A DNA stretch of 22,280 nt from Elusimicrobiota bacterium. GTDB lineage: Bacteria > Elusimicrobiota > Elusimicrobia > UBA1565 > UBA9628. The notes under the pieces were generated by a model, which saw only the letters and a list, made by a program, of their open reading frames with translations, did not search any database and was not told where the DNA came from. Below, one piece after another: positions 6,815-13,558 of this stretch (the first letter of the stretch is position 1; every line of letters begins with the position of its first letter). Location: NCBI GenBank assembly GCA_028717865.1, contig JAQUMZ010000004.1, positions 1 through 22,280 of the forward strand, written 5' to 3'. A program made the translations under genes and the position numbers.

Positions 6815-9025
6815 ATGGCCCAGTTCGTCTACCGTTACTACGCCAGAACCTCTCGCGGTTCCAAGCGCGGCCGCACGCTTCCGGCGGCCCTGCGCCGGGC
6901 GCTGGCCGCGGCGGGAGCCTGCTATCTTTCCTGGCTGATATTGTTTCCATCGCTGTCGGGCAGCCTCGGCCGCTGGATCGCCCAGCGCATCCTGCTGGCG
7001 CTGGGCCAGGCCTCGTACCTGGCCCCGATCCTCATCGGGGCGGCCGCGCTGCGCGGCGGGCGCGAGGAGCGCCGGGGCAGCGTGGTCGTCACGGGCGCGG
7101 CCTCGGCCGGCGCCCTGGCCGCGGCGGCGGCCGTCCTGGGGCTGGCCGGGCGCTGGATCGACGCTCCGGCCGCGGGCGGGGCCGCGGGGCGCGCCCTGAG
7201 CGAGAGCCTGGCCGGGGCCTTCGGGGATTTCGGGGCCTTCGTGCTTTGCGCCGCCGTCCTGCTGGCGGCGCTGCAGGCGGCTTGCGGCGTGCGCTGGTCC
7301 GTAGTGGGCGCGTGGATCGCGGGCTTGGTCGCCGAGGACGTCCGGCAATGGCGCCGGGCCCGGGAAGAGCTGCGCGGACGCGTGGAGCGCTCGTCCAAGG
7401 CCGAGGAGGCCGTGCGCGACGCCGCGCCGGCGGCGGCGCCGGTTCCGCCGCCGCCCGTGCGCGTGGTCGAGACGGTTGCCCAGCCCGCCCCGGACCGGGC
7501 CAAGCCGGCCCCGGCGCGCCGAGGCGGGGCCACGGCGAAATACCAGCCGCCGCCCCTGGAACTGCTCAAGGCGCCGGCGGCGGCCGCCGATACCGGCAAG
7601 CCCCTCGAAAGCGAGGTCAAAAGCTCGATCCTGGCGCTCGAGCAGACCTTCAAGGATTTCAAGATCGAGGCCCGGGTCTCGGGCTACGCCCCGGGACCGG
7701 TCATCACCCGCTACGAAGTCACCCCCGCGCCCGGGGTCAAGGTCGGAGTGTTCGTCGCGCTGGAAAAGGACATCGCCCGGGCCCTGAAGGCCAAGGGCAT
7801 CCGCGTCATCGCGCCCATACCCGGCAAGGACGCCGTGGGCATCGAGATACCCAACGCCCGGCCGGCGCTGGTGGTCCTGCGCGAGGTCCTGGGCGCAGCC
7901 GCCATGCCGCCGGACGCGCCCGCGCTCACCTTCGCCATCGGGCTTTCCGCCTCGGGAACGCCGCTTTCGGCCGACCTGCAGAAGATGCCGCATCTGCTGG
8001 TGGCGGGGGCCACCAACTCCGGCAAATCGGTTTTCATACATTCCCTGATCCTCTCCATCCTCTGCCGCACCCGCCCCGACGAAGTCAAGTTCCTGCTCAT
8101 CGATCCCAAACGCCTGGAGCTCACGTTCTACGAGGGCATTCCCCATCTCTTCGACCCCATCGTGCCCGCCGACAAGGTGACGGTCGTGACCAACCCCAAG
8201 GAGGCGGCCAATTCCCTGGCCAACCTGGTCAAGATCATGGAGAGCCGCTATCAACGCTTCCAGCTCTACGGGGTGCGCAACATCGACGGCTACAACAAGG
8301 AGGCGGACAAGCGCGGCGAACCGCGCGAATATTTCATCGTCGTGGTCATCGACGAGCTGGCCGACCTGATGCTGGTGGCGGGGGGGAAGGTCGAGGACAA
8401 CATCCAGCGCCTGGCGCAGATGGCGCGCGCCGTCGGCATCCACATGGTCCTGGCCACCCAGAGGCCGTCCGTGGACGTCATCACGGGCGTCATCAAGGCC
8501 AACCTGCCCTGCCGCGTCGCCATGCAGGTCATCTCGCAGGTGGATTCCAAGGTCATACTGGACATCGGCGGCGCCGAGGCCCTGCAGGGCCGCGGCGACA
8601 TGCTCTACCGCAACGCGGGGTCGCAGGTGCCGGAACGCTGCCAGGGCGCCTACGTAAGCGAGGACGAGATCAGCGCCGTCGTGGGGCACCTGCGCGGCCA
8701 GGGCAAACCCGACTATCCGGAGCTCGAGACCATGCCCAAGCCGGGGGAGGCGGATCTGGCTTCCTTCGGCGTCACCCCGCTGGAATTCTCGCAGGCCCTG
8801 AAGCTGGTGCTCGAACGTCGGCGCGTCTCGCAGGACCTGCTCAAGAGCCAGTTCGGCTCCTCCGCCCGGGCCACCAACCTCCTGAGCCTGCTGGAGGTCA
8901 AGGGCCTCATCCATAAGCCGGACGGCTCCAACCGCTGGGAGATACATTTCGACGAGATCGAAGCCTGCCTGCGCGCGGATTTCCCGCAGGTGCCGCTCGA
9001 CGACGCCCGGAGGCGGGTCTCGTGA
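6815..9025 (+). CDS. ftsK: DNA translocase FtsK/SpoIIIE
   Basis: A 736-residue membrane-anchored motor that pumps chromosomal DNA through the closing septum and supports dimer resolution. Hydrophobic N-terminal segments occur at about 30-50, 57-80, 88-112 and 138-172. A charged, Pro-rich linker follows (175-255). The alpha/beta motor domains contain RVSGYAPGPVITRYEV (287-302), Walker A GATNSGKS (398-405, Lys404) and Walker B VVVIDELADLM (509-519, Asp513 and Glu514), then ATQRPSVDVITGVIKAN. The C-terminal winged-helix gamma domain (about 655-710) is recognisable but divergent: SSARATNLLSLLEVKGLI replaces the common YNRAARL-type helix, so its DNA-orienting motif may differ from KOPS of E. coli. 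It starts 18 bases after accB and its TGA overlaps the GTG start of lolA. It is shorter than E. coli FtsK, mainly in the linker. Confidence 0.96.
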   Translation: MAQFVYRYYARTSRGSKRGRTLPAALRRALAAAGACYLSWLILFPSLSGSLGRWIAQRILLALGQASYLAPILIGAAALRGGREERRGSVVVTGAASAGALAAAAAVLGLAGRWIDAPAAGGAAGRALSESLAGAFGDFGAFVLCAAVLLAALQAACGVRWSVVGAWIAGLVAEDVRQWRRAREELRGRVERSSKAEEAVRDAAPAAAPVPPPPVRVVETVAQPAPDRAKPAPARRGGATAKYQPPPLELLKAPAAAADTGKPLESEVKSSILALEQTFKDFKIEARVSGYAPGPVITRYEVTPAPGVKVGVFVALEKDIARALKAKGIRVIAPIPGKDAVGIEIPNARPALVVLREVLGAAAMPPDAPALTFAIGLSASGTPLSADLQKMPHLLVAGATNSGKSVFIHSLILSILCRTRPDEVKFLLIDPKRLELTFYEGIPHLFDPIVPADKVTVVTNPKEAANSLANLVKIMESRYQRFQLYGVRNIDGYNKEADKRGEPREYFIVVVIDELADLMLVAGGKVEDNIQRLAQMARAVGIHMVLATQRPSVDVITGVIKANLPCRVAMQVISQVDSKVILDIGGAEALQGRGDMLYRNAGSQVPERCQGAYVSEDEISAVVGHLRGQGKPDYPELETMPKPGEADLASFGVTPLEFSQALKLVLERRRVSQDLLKSQFGSSARATNLLSLLEVKGLIHKPDGSNRWEIHFDEIEACLRADFPQVPLDDARRRVS

Positions 9026-9756
9026 GCGCGGCCCGCGCCCTGCTGCTGGCGGCCGTCCTGGCCGCGGGCGCGCGCGCCGCGCCCGCCCCCACCGCCGCCG
9101 AGGCCATCCCCCTGCAGCCGCCGACCACGGGGCCGATCACCGTGGATTTGGTCGTGGAGCGCCTGGAGAGCCTCGACTCGCGGATGCGCTCGCTGTCGGC
9201 CGCCTTCGTCCAATCGGTGCGTTCCGAGGCCTCCGGCTCGACCCAGGTCGTCTCCGGGACCTTCGCCTACCGCAAGAAGAACCTCATGCGCATAGAGCAC
9301 CTGGTCCCCGACCGGCAGACCCTGGTCTGCGACGGGACCAAGGTCTGGGTTTGGCGCCCCGCCAACGACCAGGTCGTCCGCTCCAGCCTCGAGGCCTGGA
9401 AAAAGTCCCAGCCGCTGGCCCAAGGCCTGCTCGATTTCGGCAACTACGCCCAACTGCTCAAACGCTACGACGTCTCCGTGGCGACCGTCTCGGCTCCGGA
9501 TGCCCGGGGCTACCGCGAGATCGCCCTGGCGCTCTCGCCCCGGGCGCCGCAGCGCCGGGACGCCGGGACCTTCGGGCTGACCCTGCGCCTGTCCACCCGC
9601 GACTTCTTCCCGCGCGAGACCGAGCTGCGCCTCGACGGGACCAGCGCGCGCACCGTGTTCTCCGACGTGCGCTTCAATCCGCGGCAGCCCGACGATCTCT
9701 TCCGCTTCGCGCCTCCCGCCGGGGCGGACATCCTGGATTTCCCTTCCCAACGCTGA
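9022..9756 (+). CDS. lolA: LolA-like outer-membrane lipoprotein carrier protein
   Basis: A 244-residue exported protein. Residues 1-19 form a signal peptide with a Leu/Ala core and an ARA-A type cleavage site. The rest fits LolA-type periplasmic chaperones: an early helix with LSAAFVQSVRSEA (residues 59-71), a GTFAYRKKNLMRIEH strand (79-93), a TLVCDGTKVWVWRPANDQV segment (98-116), and a C-terminal VRFNPRQPDDLFRFAPPAGADI end. LolA carries lipoproteins released by LolCDE across the periplasm. The start is GTG at 9022: it overlaps the ftsK TGA as GTGA, and GGAGG lies eight bases upstream. LolA directly after ftsK is a common gene order. The remote relative class of DUF4292/LolA-like proteins cannot be excluded. 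Confidence 0.88.
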   Translation: MSAARALLLAAVLAAGARAAPAPTAAEAIPLQPPTTGPITVDLVVERLESLDSRMRSLSAAFVQSVRSEASGSTQVVSGTFAYRKKNLMRIEHLVPDRQTLVCDGTKVWVWRPANDQVVRSSLEAWKKSQPLAQGLLDFGNYAQLLKRYDVSVATVSAPDARGYREIALALSPRAPQRRDAGTFGLTLRLSTRDFFPRETELRLDGTSARTVFSDVRFNPRQPDDLFRFAPPAGADILDFPSQR

Positions 9757-9757
9757 C

Positions 9758-10501
9758 ATGAACCAAACACCTTCCGCCGGCGCCGCGAAACCCGCACCCG
9801 AAACGCCCGAGGCCGCGGGCGCCCGGCTCAGGAGCGTCCGGATGGAGCGCGGCTATTCCCTGGAATCGGTCGGCCAGCACACGCGCATACCGCGAAAATT
9901 CCTGGAAGCCATGGAACAAGGCCGGTTCGACGATCTCCCCGCCCCGGTCTATGCGCGCAGCTATCTCCGGAGCTATTGCGATTACCTGGAGCTTGCCTTC
10001 GAGCCCTTGTGGCAGGCCCTCCAGCCTCCCGCGCCGGCCGCGCCCGCGGCCGCCGAGCCGAAGGCGGCCGAGGCGCCGGCCCCGGAACGGCCCGCCTTGC
10101 CGGTGTCCCCGTACCTGGAGGCGGCGGCCTCCGCCCTGGGCGCGCTGCTCCTGTCGGCCGCGCTGGCCGTGGGCCTGATCCTGCTGCTGACGCTCGGCCG
10201 CGGCCGACGGCAGCCGGCCGAGGAAACCCCGCGCCCGGAGGCCTTGGCGCCCCTGCAGTCGGCGGCGGGGCTGACCCTGGACGTGGTCTTGCGCGGCGAG
10301 ACGTGGCTGAGCGTGGAGGCGGACGGCCGCACGGTTTTCGCGGGGCGGGCGCCGAAGGGGGCCCGGCAGCAATGGCGGGCGCAGCGCCGCATCGAACTGC
10401 GGGCGGCGGACCCCGACAACCTGATACTCGGCCTCAACGGAGCGCCCTGGCGCCTGCCGCGGCCGGAACCCGACGGATCCTACCGCATCGAGCTTCCGTG
10501 A
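9758..10501 (+). CDS. rodZ: RodZ-like cell-shape protein
   Basis: A 247-residue bitopic membrane protein. A cytoplasmic helix-turn-helix domain of the RodZ type spans about 20-85, with ARLRSVRMERGYSLESV and IPRKFLEAMEQGRFDDLP followed by YARSYLRSYCDYL. A Pro/Ala-rich linker (88-120) leads to one transmembrane helix (about 122-147). The periplasmic part (172-247) matches the DUF4115 beta domain, with the strand-rich LDVVLRGETWLSVEADG and NLILGLNG. RodZ links MreB filaments to the elongation peptidoglycan machinery. The ATG is one base after the lolA stop (TGACATG), and no Shine-Dalgarno sequence is present, so translation probably depends on coupling. Its position just before pgsA recurs in other bacteria. 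Confidence 0.9.
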   Translation: MNQTPSAGAAKPAPETPEAAGARLRSVRMERGYSLESVGQHTRIPRKFLEAMEQGRFDDLPAPVYARSYLRSYCDYLELAFEPLWQALQPPAPAAPAAAEPKAAEAPAPERPALPVSPYLEAAASALGALLLSAALAVGLILLLTLGRGRRQPAEETPRPEALAPLQSAAGLTLDVVLRGETWLSVEADGRTVFAGRAPKGARQQWRAQRRIELRAADPDNLILGLNGAPWRLPRPEPDGSYRIELP

Positions 10502-11064
10502 ACCTCGCCAACCGCATGACGATGCTGCGCATCGTCCTGGCCGTCGCCATGGTCCTGGCCTTGGCGCGCACCGCGCCGGCGAGCCATCTGCTCGCCCTGG
10601 CCCTGTACGTGGCCGCCGTCGCGACCGACTGGATCGACGGCTGGCTGGCGCGCCGCACCAACACCACCAGCGCCTTCGGCAAGATCGCCGATCCCATCGC
10701 CGACAAGATCCTGGTGCTGGGGGCGCTCATCGCCCTGCTCAAGACCCGGGAACTCGGCGTGCCCCCCATCGGCGTGTTCTTGATCCTGGCCCGGGAGTTG
10801 CTGCTCGGCGGACTGCGCACCCTGGCCGCGGCGCACGGCAAGGTCCTCGCGGCGGAACGCTGGGGCAAGTGGAAAATGGGCGTGCAAAGCGTCTCGGTCC
10901 TGGCCATGCTCCTGATCCTGGTCGGCGGCGAGCGCTGGAGCCTGCCGCTCTGGATCGAACCGCTGCCCCGGCTGCTGACCTGGCTCTGCGTCGTCGTCAC
11001 CTGGCTCAGCGCGTACCTGTACTACCGCCAGACCCGGACGGTGATCGAAAACTCATGGCGCTAG
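10498..11064 (+). CDS. pgsA: CDP-diacylglycerol-glycerol-3-phosphate 3-phosphatidyltransferase
   Basis: A 188-residue integral membrane enzyme that makes phosphatidylglycerol phosphate from CDP-diacylglycerol and glycerol 3-phosphate, the committed step toward phosphatidylglycerol and cardiolipin. The complete CDP-alcohol phosphotransferase motif D-x2-DG-x2-AR-x8-G-x3-D-x3-D is present at residues 44-69 (Asp44, Asp47, Asp65, Asp69). Hydrophobic helices surround it, and the N-terminus NLANRMTMLRI matches the family's usual start. That places the start at GTG 10498, overlapping the rodZ TGA as GTGA. It overlaps the next gene by ten bases. The next gene's product would remove the phosphate, so the two act in sequence. 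Confidence 0.95.
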   Translation: MNLANRMTMLRIVLAVAMVLALARTAPASHLLALALYVAAVATDWIDGWLARRTNTTSAFGKIADPIADKILVLGALIALLKTRELGVPPIGVFLILARELLLGGLRTLAAAHGKVLAAERWGKWKMGVQSVSVLAMLLILVGGERWSLPLWIEPLPRLLTWLCVVVTWLSAYLYYRQTRTVIENSWR

Positions 11065-11624
11065 CCGACGGCCGTTCTCCTTGCGGCGGCGCCGCGCGCG
11101 ACGGCGGACGCGGCCTGATTCGCGGGCTCTGCGTCGCGCTTGCCACCGGACTCTATTTAAGCTATATTCCCCGGGCGGTACCGGGCCTCGGAGGCTGGAA
11201 GTGGACGCACGAGCGCCGATGGACCGGGGCCGGGCTGATCGGATCTTTGGAGGGATTGGCGCTGGCGGCGCTGCTGCCCAGGGATCCCTGGCGGCTGGCG
11301 CTGCTGCTGGCGGCGGCGATCGTCGCGGCTTGCTGGATCTGCGGGGAGGCGGAAAAAGCCCTGGGCGCGCGCGACGATTCCAGGATCATTCTCGACGAAC
11401 TGGTCGGCTTCTGGACGGCGGTGGCCTTCTTGCCCGGCGGTCCGGCGTCGTGGCTGGCGGGCTTGGTTCTTTTTCGCGCCTTCGACGCCGTAAAGTTCGC
11501 GCCTATCGGCTGGCTGGAACGCCTGCCGGGCGGCGTCGGCGTGGTCGCCGATGACGTCGGGGCGGGCCTGGCGGCCAACGTGGTCTTGCGCGTCGTGCAG
11601 GCTTGGGCTCCGGGTTGGTTCTGA
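11055..11624 (+). CDS. pgpA: Phosphatidylglycerophosphatase A-like protein
   Basis: A 189-residue membrane protein resembling PgpA, which dephosphorylates phosphatidylglycerol phosphate. Conserved pieces are an N-terminal P..PG..GS-like pattern (IPRAVPGLGGW with a later GLIGSLEG), DDSRIILDELVGFW (107-120, with Asp114 and Glu115), LFRAFDAVKFAPI (139-151) and a final GGVGVVADDVGAGLAANV (159-176) with the paired Asp166-Asp167. About 15 residues (roughly 46-60) appear inserted between the PG and GS elements. The start is the ATG at 11055, ten bases inside pgsA; no Shine-Dalgarno sequence is seen. Pairing with pgsA in one operon supports the function. A -35/-10-like pair for the next gene lies inside this coding sequence. 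Confidence 0.88.
   Translation: MALADGRSPCGGAARDGGRGLIRGLCVALATGLYLSYIPRAVPGLGGWKWTHERRWTGAGLIGSLEGLALAALLPRDPWRLALLLAAAIVAACWICGEAEKALGARDDSRIILDELVGFWTAVAFLPGGPASWLAGLVLFRAFDAVKFAPIGWLERLPGGVGVVADDVGAGLAANVVLRVVQAWAPGWF
11140..11168 (+). promoter_or_regulatory. Possible internal promoter inside pgpA
   Basis: TTGCCA (11140-11145) and TATATT (11163-11168), each a 5/6 consensus match, are separated by 17 bases in an AT-rich patch unusual for this coding region. Transcription would start near 11175 and could give extra expression of the POTRA-protein gene at 11626. It may instead be a chance result of codons for LYLSYIP. Confidence 0.3.
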
Positions 11625-11625
11625 C

Positions 11626-12813
11626 ATGAAACGGCTCGCGGCGGCGCTGATCTTGACGCTCCTGGGCGGCTCCGCCGCCCGGGCCCAGGACGTCGCCTTC
11701 GGAACCTCGACCGCGACCGTGGTCAACGTCGCCGCCTATCTGGGCACGCGGGTTCCCAGGGACCGCGGCCCCTGGGTGCTCGGCGAGGTGCTGTTCTTCT
11801 CGGCCAACCGCCTGGTCAGCGACTACACCTGGCGCCAGGCCGTGCGGGGGACCCGCGGCGCGCTCTACACCAACGCCGACATCGAGGGCGACGTCGAGCG
11901 CCTGCTGGCGCTCAAGAAGTTCGACAAGGTCGACGCCGAGCTCTATGAGATCCCCGGCGCCCCCATCCCCCGCGAATTCGAGGGCGTGGCCGCCTCCACC
12001 TCCGAGGTGCGGCTGGTCTTCATGGTGACGGAGACGGCCACCGCCGAATCCACCACCAAGCCCAAGGCGGTGCTGGCGCCGGCGCCGCTCTCGGGGGTGG
12101 TACTGACCCCCACGGCCTGGCGCGGCGCGGGACGCTACGGCACCCCCGGCATGGGCCTCGACATCAACGCCGCCTACTACATCGGCCGGCTTTACGGCAA
12201 GAACTCCTTCGCCAACGCCCCGCGCAAGACCAACTATATCGACCGCCTCGGCGTGTGGCTGCTGACCGCCGACGGCAAGATGCAGATCCAGTCGGAAACG
12301 GCCCTGCGCCCGGCCCTGGCCGTCGGCGCCCAGGCCACGGCCCTGCTGCGCGACTCGCCGCAGCCGCAGATCCAGACCGAGACCTCGCTGACCGTAAAGG
12401 CCTCGGACAAGAACGCCAAGATCCTGACCGACGGTTATTTCGTGGCCAGCAAGAAACTGGGGCCCGCGCGCACGAGCCTGGGAGTCATGCAGGGCACCAT
12501 GGGCGACCTGGTGGCCAGCCTCTCCGAGTTCCTGACCCCCGAGGCCCTGCGCTTCTACGCCTCCCGCCCGGGGCAATCCGTTAAGAGCCGCACGGTTCCC
12601 TACGCCAGCTTGATGTTTTTGCCCCGCCGCGAGTTCCCGCTGGCCGTGGAGTTCATGAAGTTCAACGGCGCCCCGCTCAACCCCTGGCTGATGAACTTCA
12701 AGATCGGCTACTTTTTGAAGCTAAACTTCGACGTGGCCCTGCTCAAGTACCAGGGCGGCTACGACGTGCTGGGCGTGCTGCAGTTCCGCTACAACTACTT
12801 CCCGCAACGTTAG
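11626..12813 (+). CDS. Exported protein with one POTRA-like domain, probably outer membrane
   Basis: A 395-residue protein with a signal peptide (1-20, cleavage near ARA-QD). Residues about 50-136 follow the POTRA pattern of Omp85-type proteins: strand VLGEVLFFSANRLVS, helix pair with TNADIEGDVERLLALKKFDKVDAELYE, and a closing strand VRLVFMVTE. The remaining 259 residues are rich in alternating polar/hydrophobic strands (for example MQIQSETALRPAL, KIGYFLKLNFDVALLKY, VLGVLQFRYNYF), suggesting a beta-structured or membrane-barrel part. That is short for a 16-strand Omp85 barrel, and only one POTRA is seen, where BamA has five. I cannot assign a named family. The ATG is one base after the pgpA stop (TGACATG) with no clear Shine-Dalgarno. 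It ends the operon, and its stop overlaps that of the convergent toxin gene. Confidence 0.75.
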   Translation: MKRLAAALILTLLGGSAARAQDVAFGTSTATVVNVAAYLGTRVPRDRGPWVLGEVLFFSANRLVSDYTWRQAVRGTRGALYTNADIEGDVERLLALKKFDKVDAELYEIPGAPIPREFEGVAASTSEVRLVFMVTETATAESTTKPKAVLAPAPLSGVVLTPTAWRGAGRYGTPGMGLDINAAYYIGRLYGKNSFANAPRKTNYIDRLGVWLLTADGKMQIQSETALRPALAVGAQATALLRDSPQPQIQTETSLTVKASDKNAKILTDGYFVASKKLGPARTSLGVMQGTMGDLVASLSEFLTPEALRFYASRPGQSVKSRTVPYASLMFLPRREFPLAVEFMKFNGAPLNPWLMNFKIGYFLKLNFDVALLKYQGGYDVLGVLQFRYNYFPQR

Positions 12814-13235
12814 CTCGGCGCCCCGACCAACTCGACTTCAAGCCGCATCTTCGAGGCGCCTTCGCGTTGCCGCCGGTCGGCGGTGAGCAAAACCTGGCAA
12901 CGCGATTCCATGGCCGAGGCCAGTTGCAAGGCGTCCAAGGCGCGCAAAGGCGCCCGCTCCAGGCACGAAATCGCGCGATCGATGACCGCGGACGACAGGT
13001 CCAAAACCGTGGCCTGCTCGAGGTCCGCGGCGAGATTCTCCTTTAACTCTCGATATCGCCTCGCGGATAGATGGCCCTCGCGCCGCAAACGATTAAAACC
13101 CGACACGAGTTCCGGCACGCAGAGCACGCTCACGCATATCTCATCGGCCTGCCGGCAGCGCAGCAAGACTTGGTCGCTGCCGGCCTCGGCCACGTACCTT
13201 TTGGCCAGGGCCGAGGAATCGAGGAACAACCGCAT
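12810..13235 (-). CDS. vapC: VapC-type PIN-domain toxin ribonuclease
   Basis: A 141-residue PIN-domain protein, the usual VapC size. Four acidic residues of the metal site are visible: Asp6 (FLDSSALAKRYV), Glu42 (VPELVSGF), Asp101 (RALDALQLASA) and Asp120 (LLTADRR). Such toxins cut tRNA or rRNA when freed from their antitoxin. The start is the ATG overlapping the antitoxin stop by one base (TGATG), with GAGGAGG upstream; a TTG one codon earlier is possible but less likely. The stop (TAA) overlaps the stop of the convergent POTRA gene by four bases. Parts of the gene are less GC-rich than its neighbours, which fits horizontal gain. Confidence 0.93.
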   Translation of the reverse strand: MRLFLDSSALAKRYVAEAGSDQVLLRCRQADEICVSVLCVPELVSGFNRLRREGHLSARRYRELKENLAADLEQATVLDLSSAVIDRAISCLERAPLRALDALQLASAMESRCQVLLTADRRQREGASKMRLEVELVGAPS

Positions 13236-13459
13236 CAACGACCCTCCTCGCGGTCGGCGAGGATCGCCTCGGTCAAGGACGATCCCGGGATGGACAACGG
13301 CTGGGCCGTTTTCCAGCGTCCGAGAAAATGCTTTCCGATCGGCGAAAGCAGCGCGACGGGTTTCCCATGCCTATAGATTTCGACCGTCTCGCCCCGCTCT
13401 ACGGCGTCGAAGTATTTCTTCGCCTGGTTTCGCAATTCGCTGAAAGTCGCCGTCTTCAT
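13235..13459 (-). CDS. Phd/YefM-family antitoxin
   Basis: A 74-residue antitoxin. The N-terminal DNA-binding half matches the Phd/YefM family: TFSELRNQAKKYFDAVERGETVEIYRHGKPVALLSPI (residues about 5-41, shown by its conserved ELR, AV-GE and HGKPVA blocks). The C-terminal 30 residues would wrap the toxin. The start at ATG 13459 is chosen over an upstream in-frame ATG at 13504 because GGAGG lies seven bases before it, the family begins there, and the upstream start would precede the promoter's predicted transcript start. It neutralises VapC and, as in the family, probably represses its own promoter. It overlaps the toxin start by one base. Confidence 0.92.
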   Translation of the reverse strand: MKTATFSELRNQAKKYFDAVERGETVEIYRHGKPVALLSPIGKHFLGRWKTAQPLSIPGSSLTEAILADREEGR

Positions 13460-13490
13460 GTCCGGGCCTCCGCTTGGGCTTCCTATTGTC

Positions 13491-13520
13491 ATTATAATGT
13501 ACACTTTAATGGCCTGTCAA
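13491..13520 (-). promoter_or_regulatory. Consensus promoter and likely autoregulatory operator of the toxin-antitoxin pair
   Basis: Reading the minus strand, TTGACA (13520-13515) and TATAAT (13496-13491) are both perfect consensus boxes with an 18-base spacer. The predicted start is near 13484, giving a 25-base leader with GGAGG at 13471-13467. A perfect 10-base palindrome, CATTATAATG (13490-13499), is centred on the -10 box and is a candidate site for antitoxin binding, by analogy with Phd-family autoregulation. Confidence 0.85.
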
Positions 13521-13558
13521 GGGGCCCGCATCCGCCTCATGGCCGGACTCGCCCGGTC
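13521..13558. other. Short gap with no visible feature
   Basis: The 38 bases between the toxin-antitoxin promoter and the end of the DUF2723 gene hold no clear hairpin with a T-run and no coding signal. No terminator for the DUF2723 gene is evident, so its transcripts may read into the antitoxin gene. Confidence 0.5.

Noticed and set aside
13460..13504. Upstream start of the antitoxin at 13504
   Set aside because: It lies upstream of the predicted transcript start, and the family N-terminus and GGAGG point to 13459.
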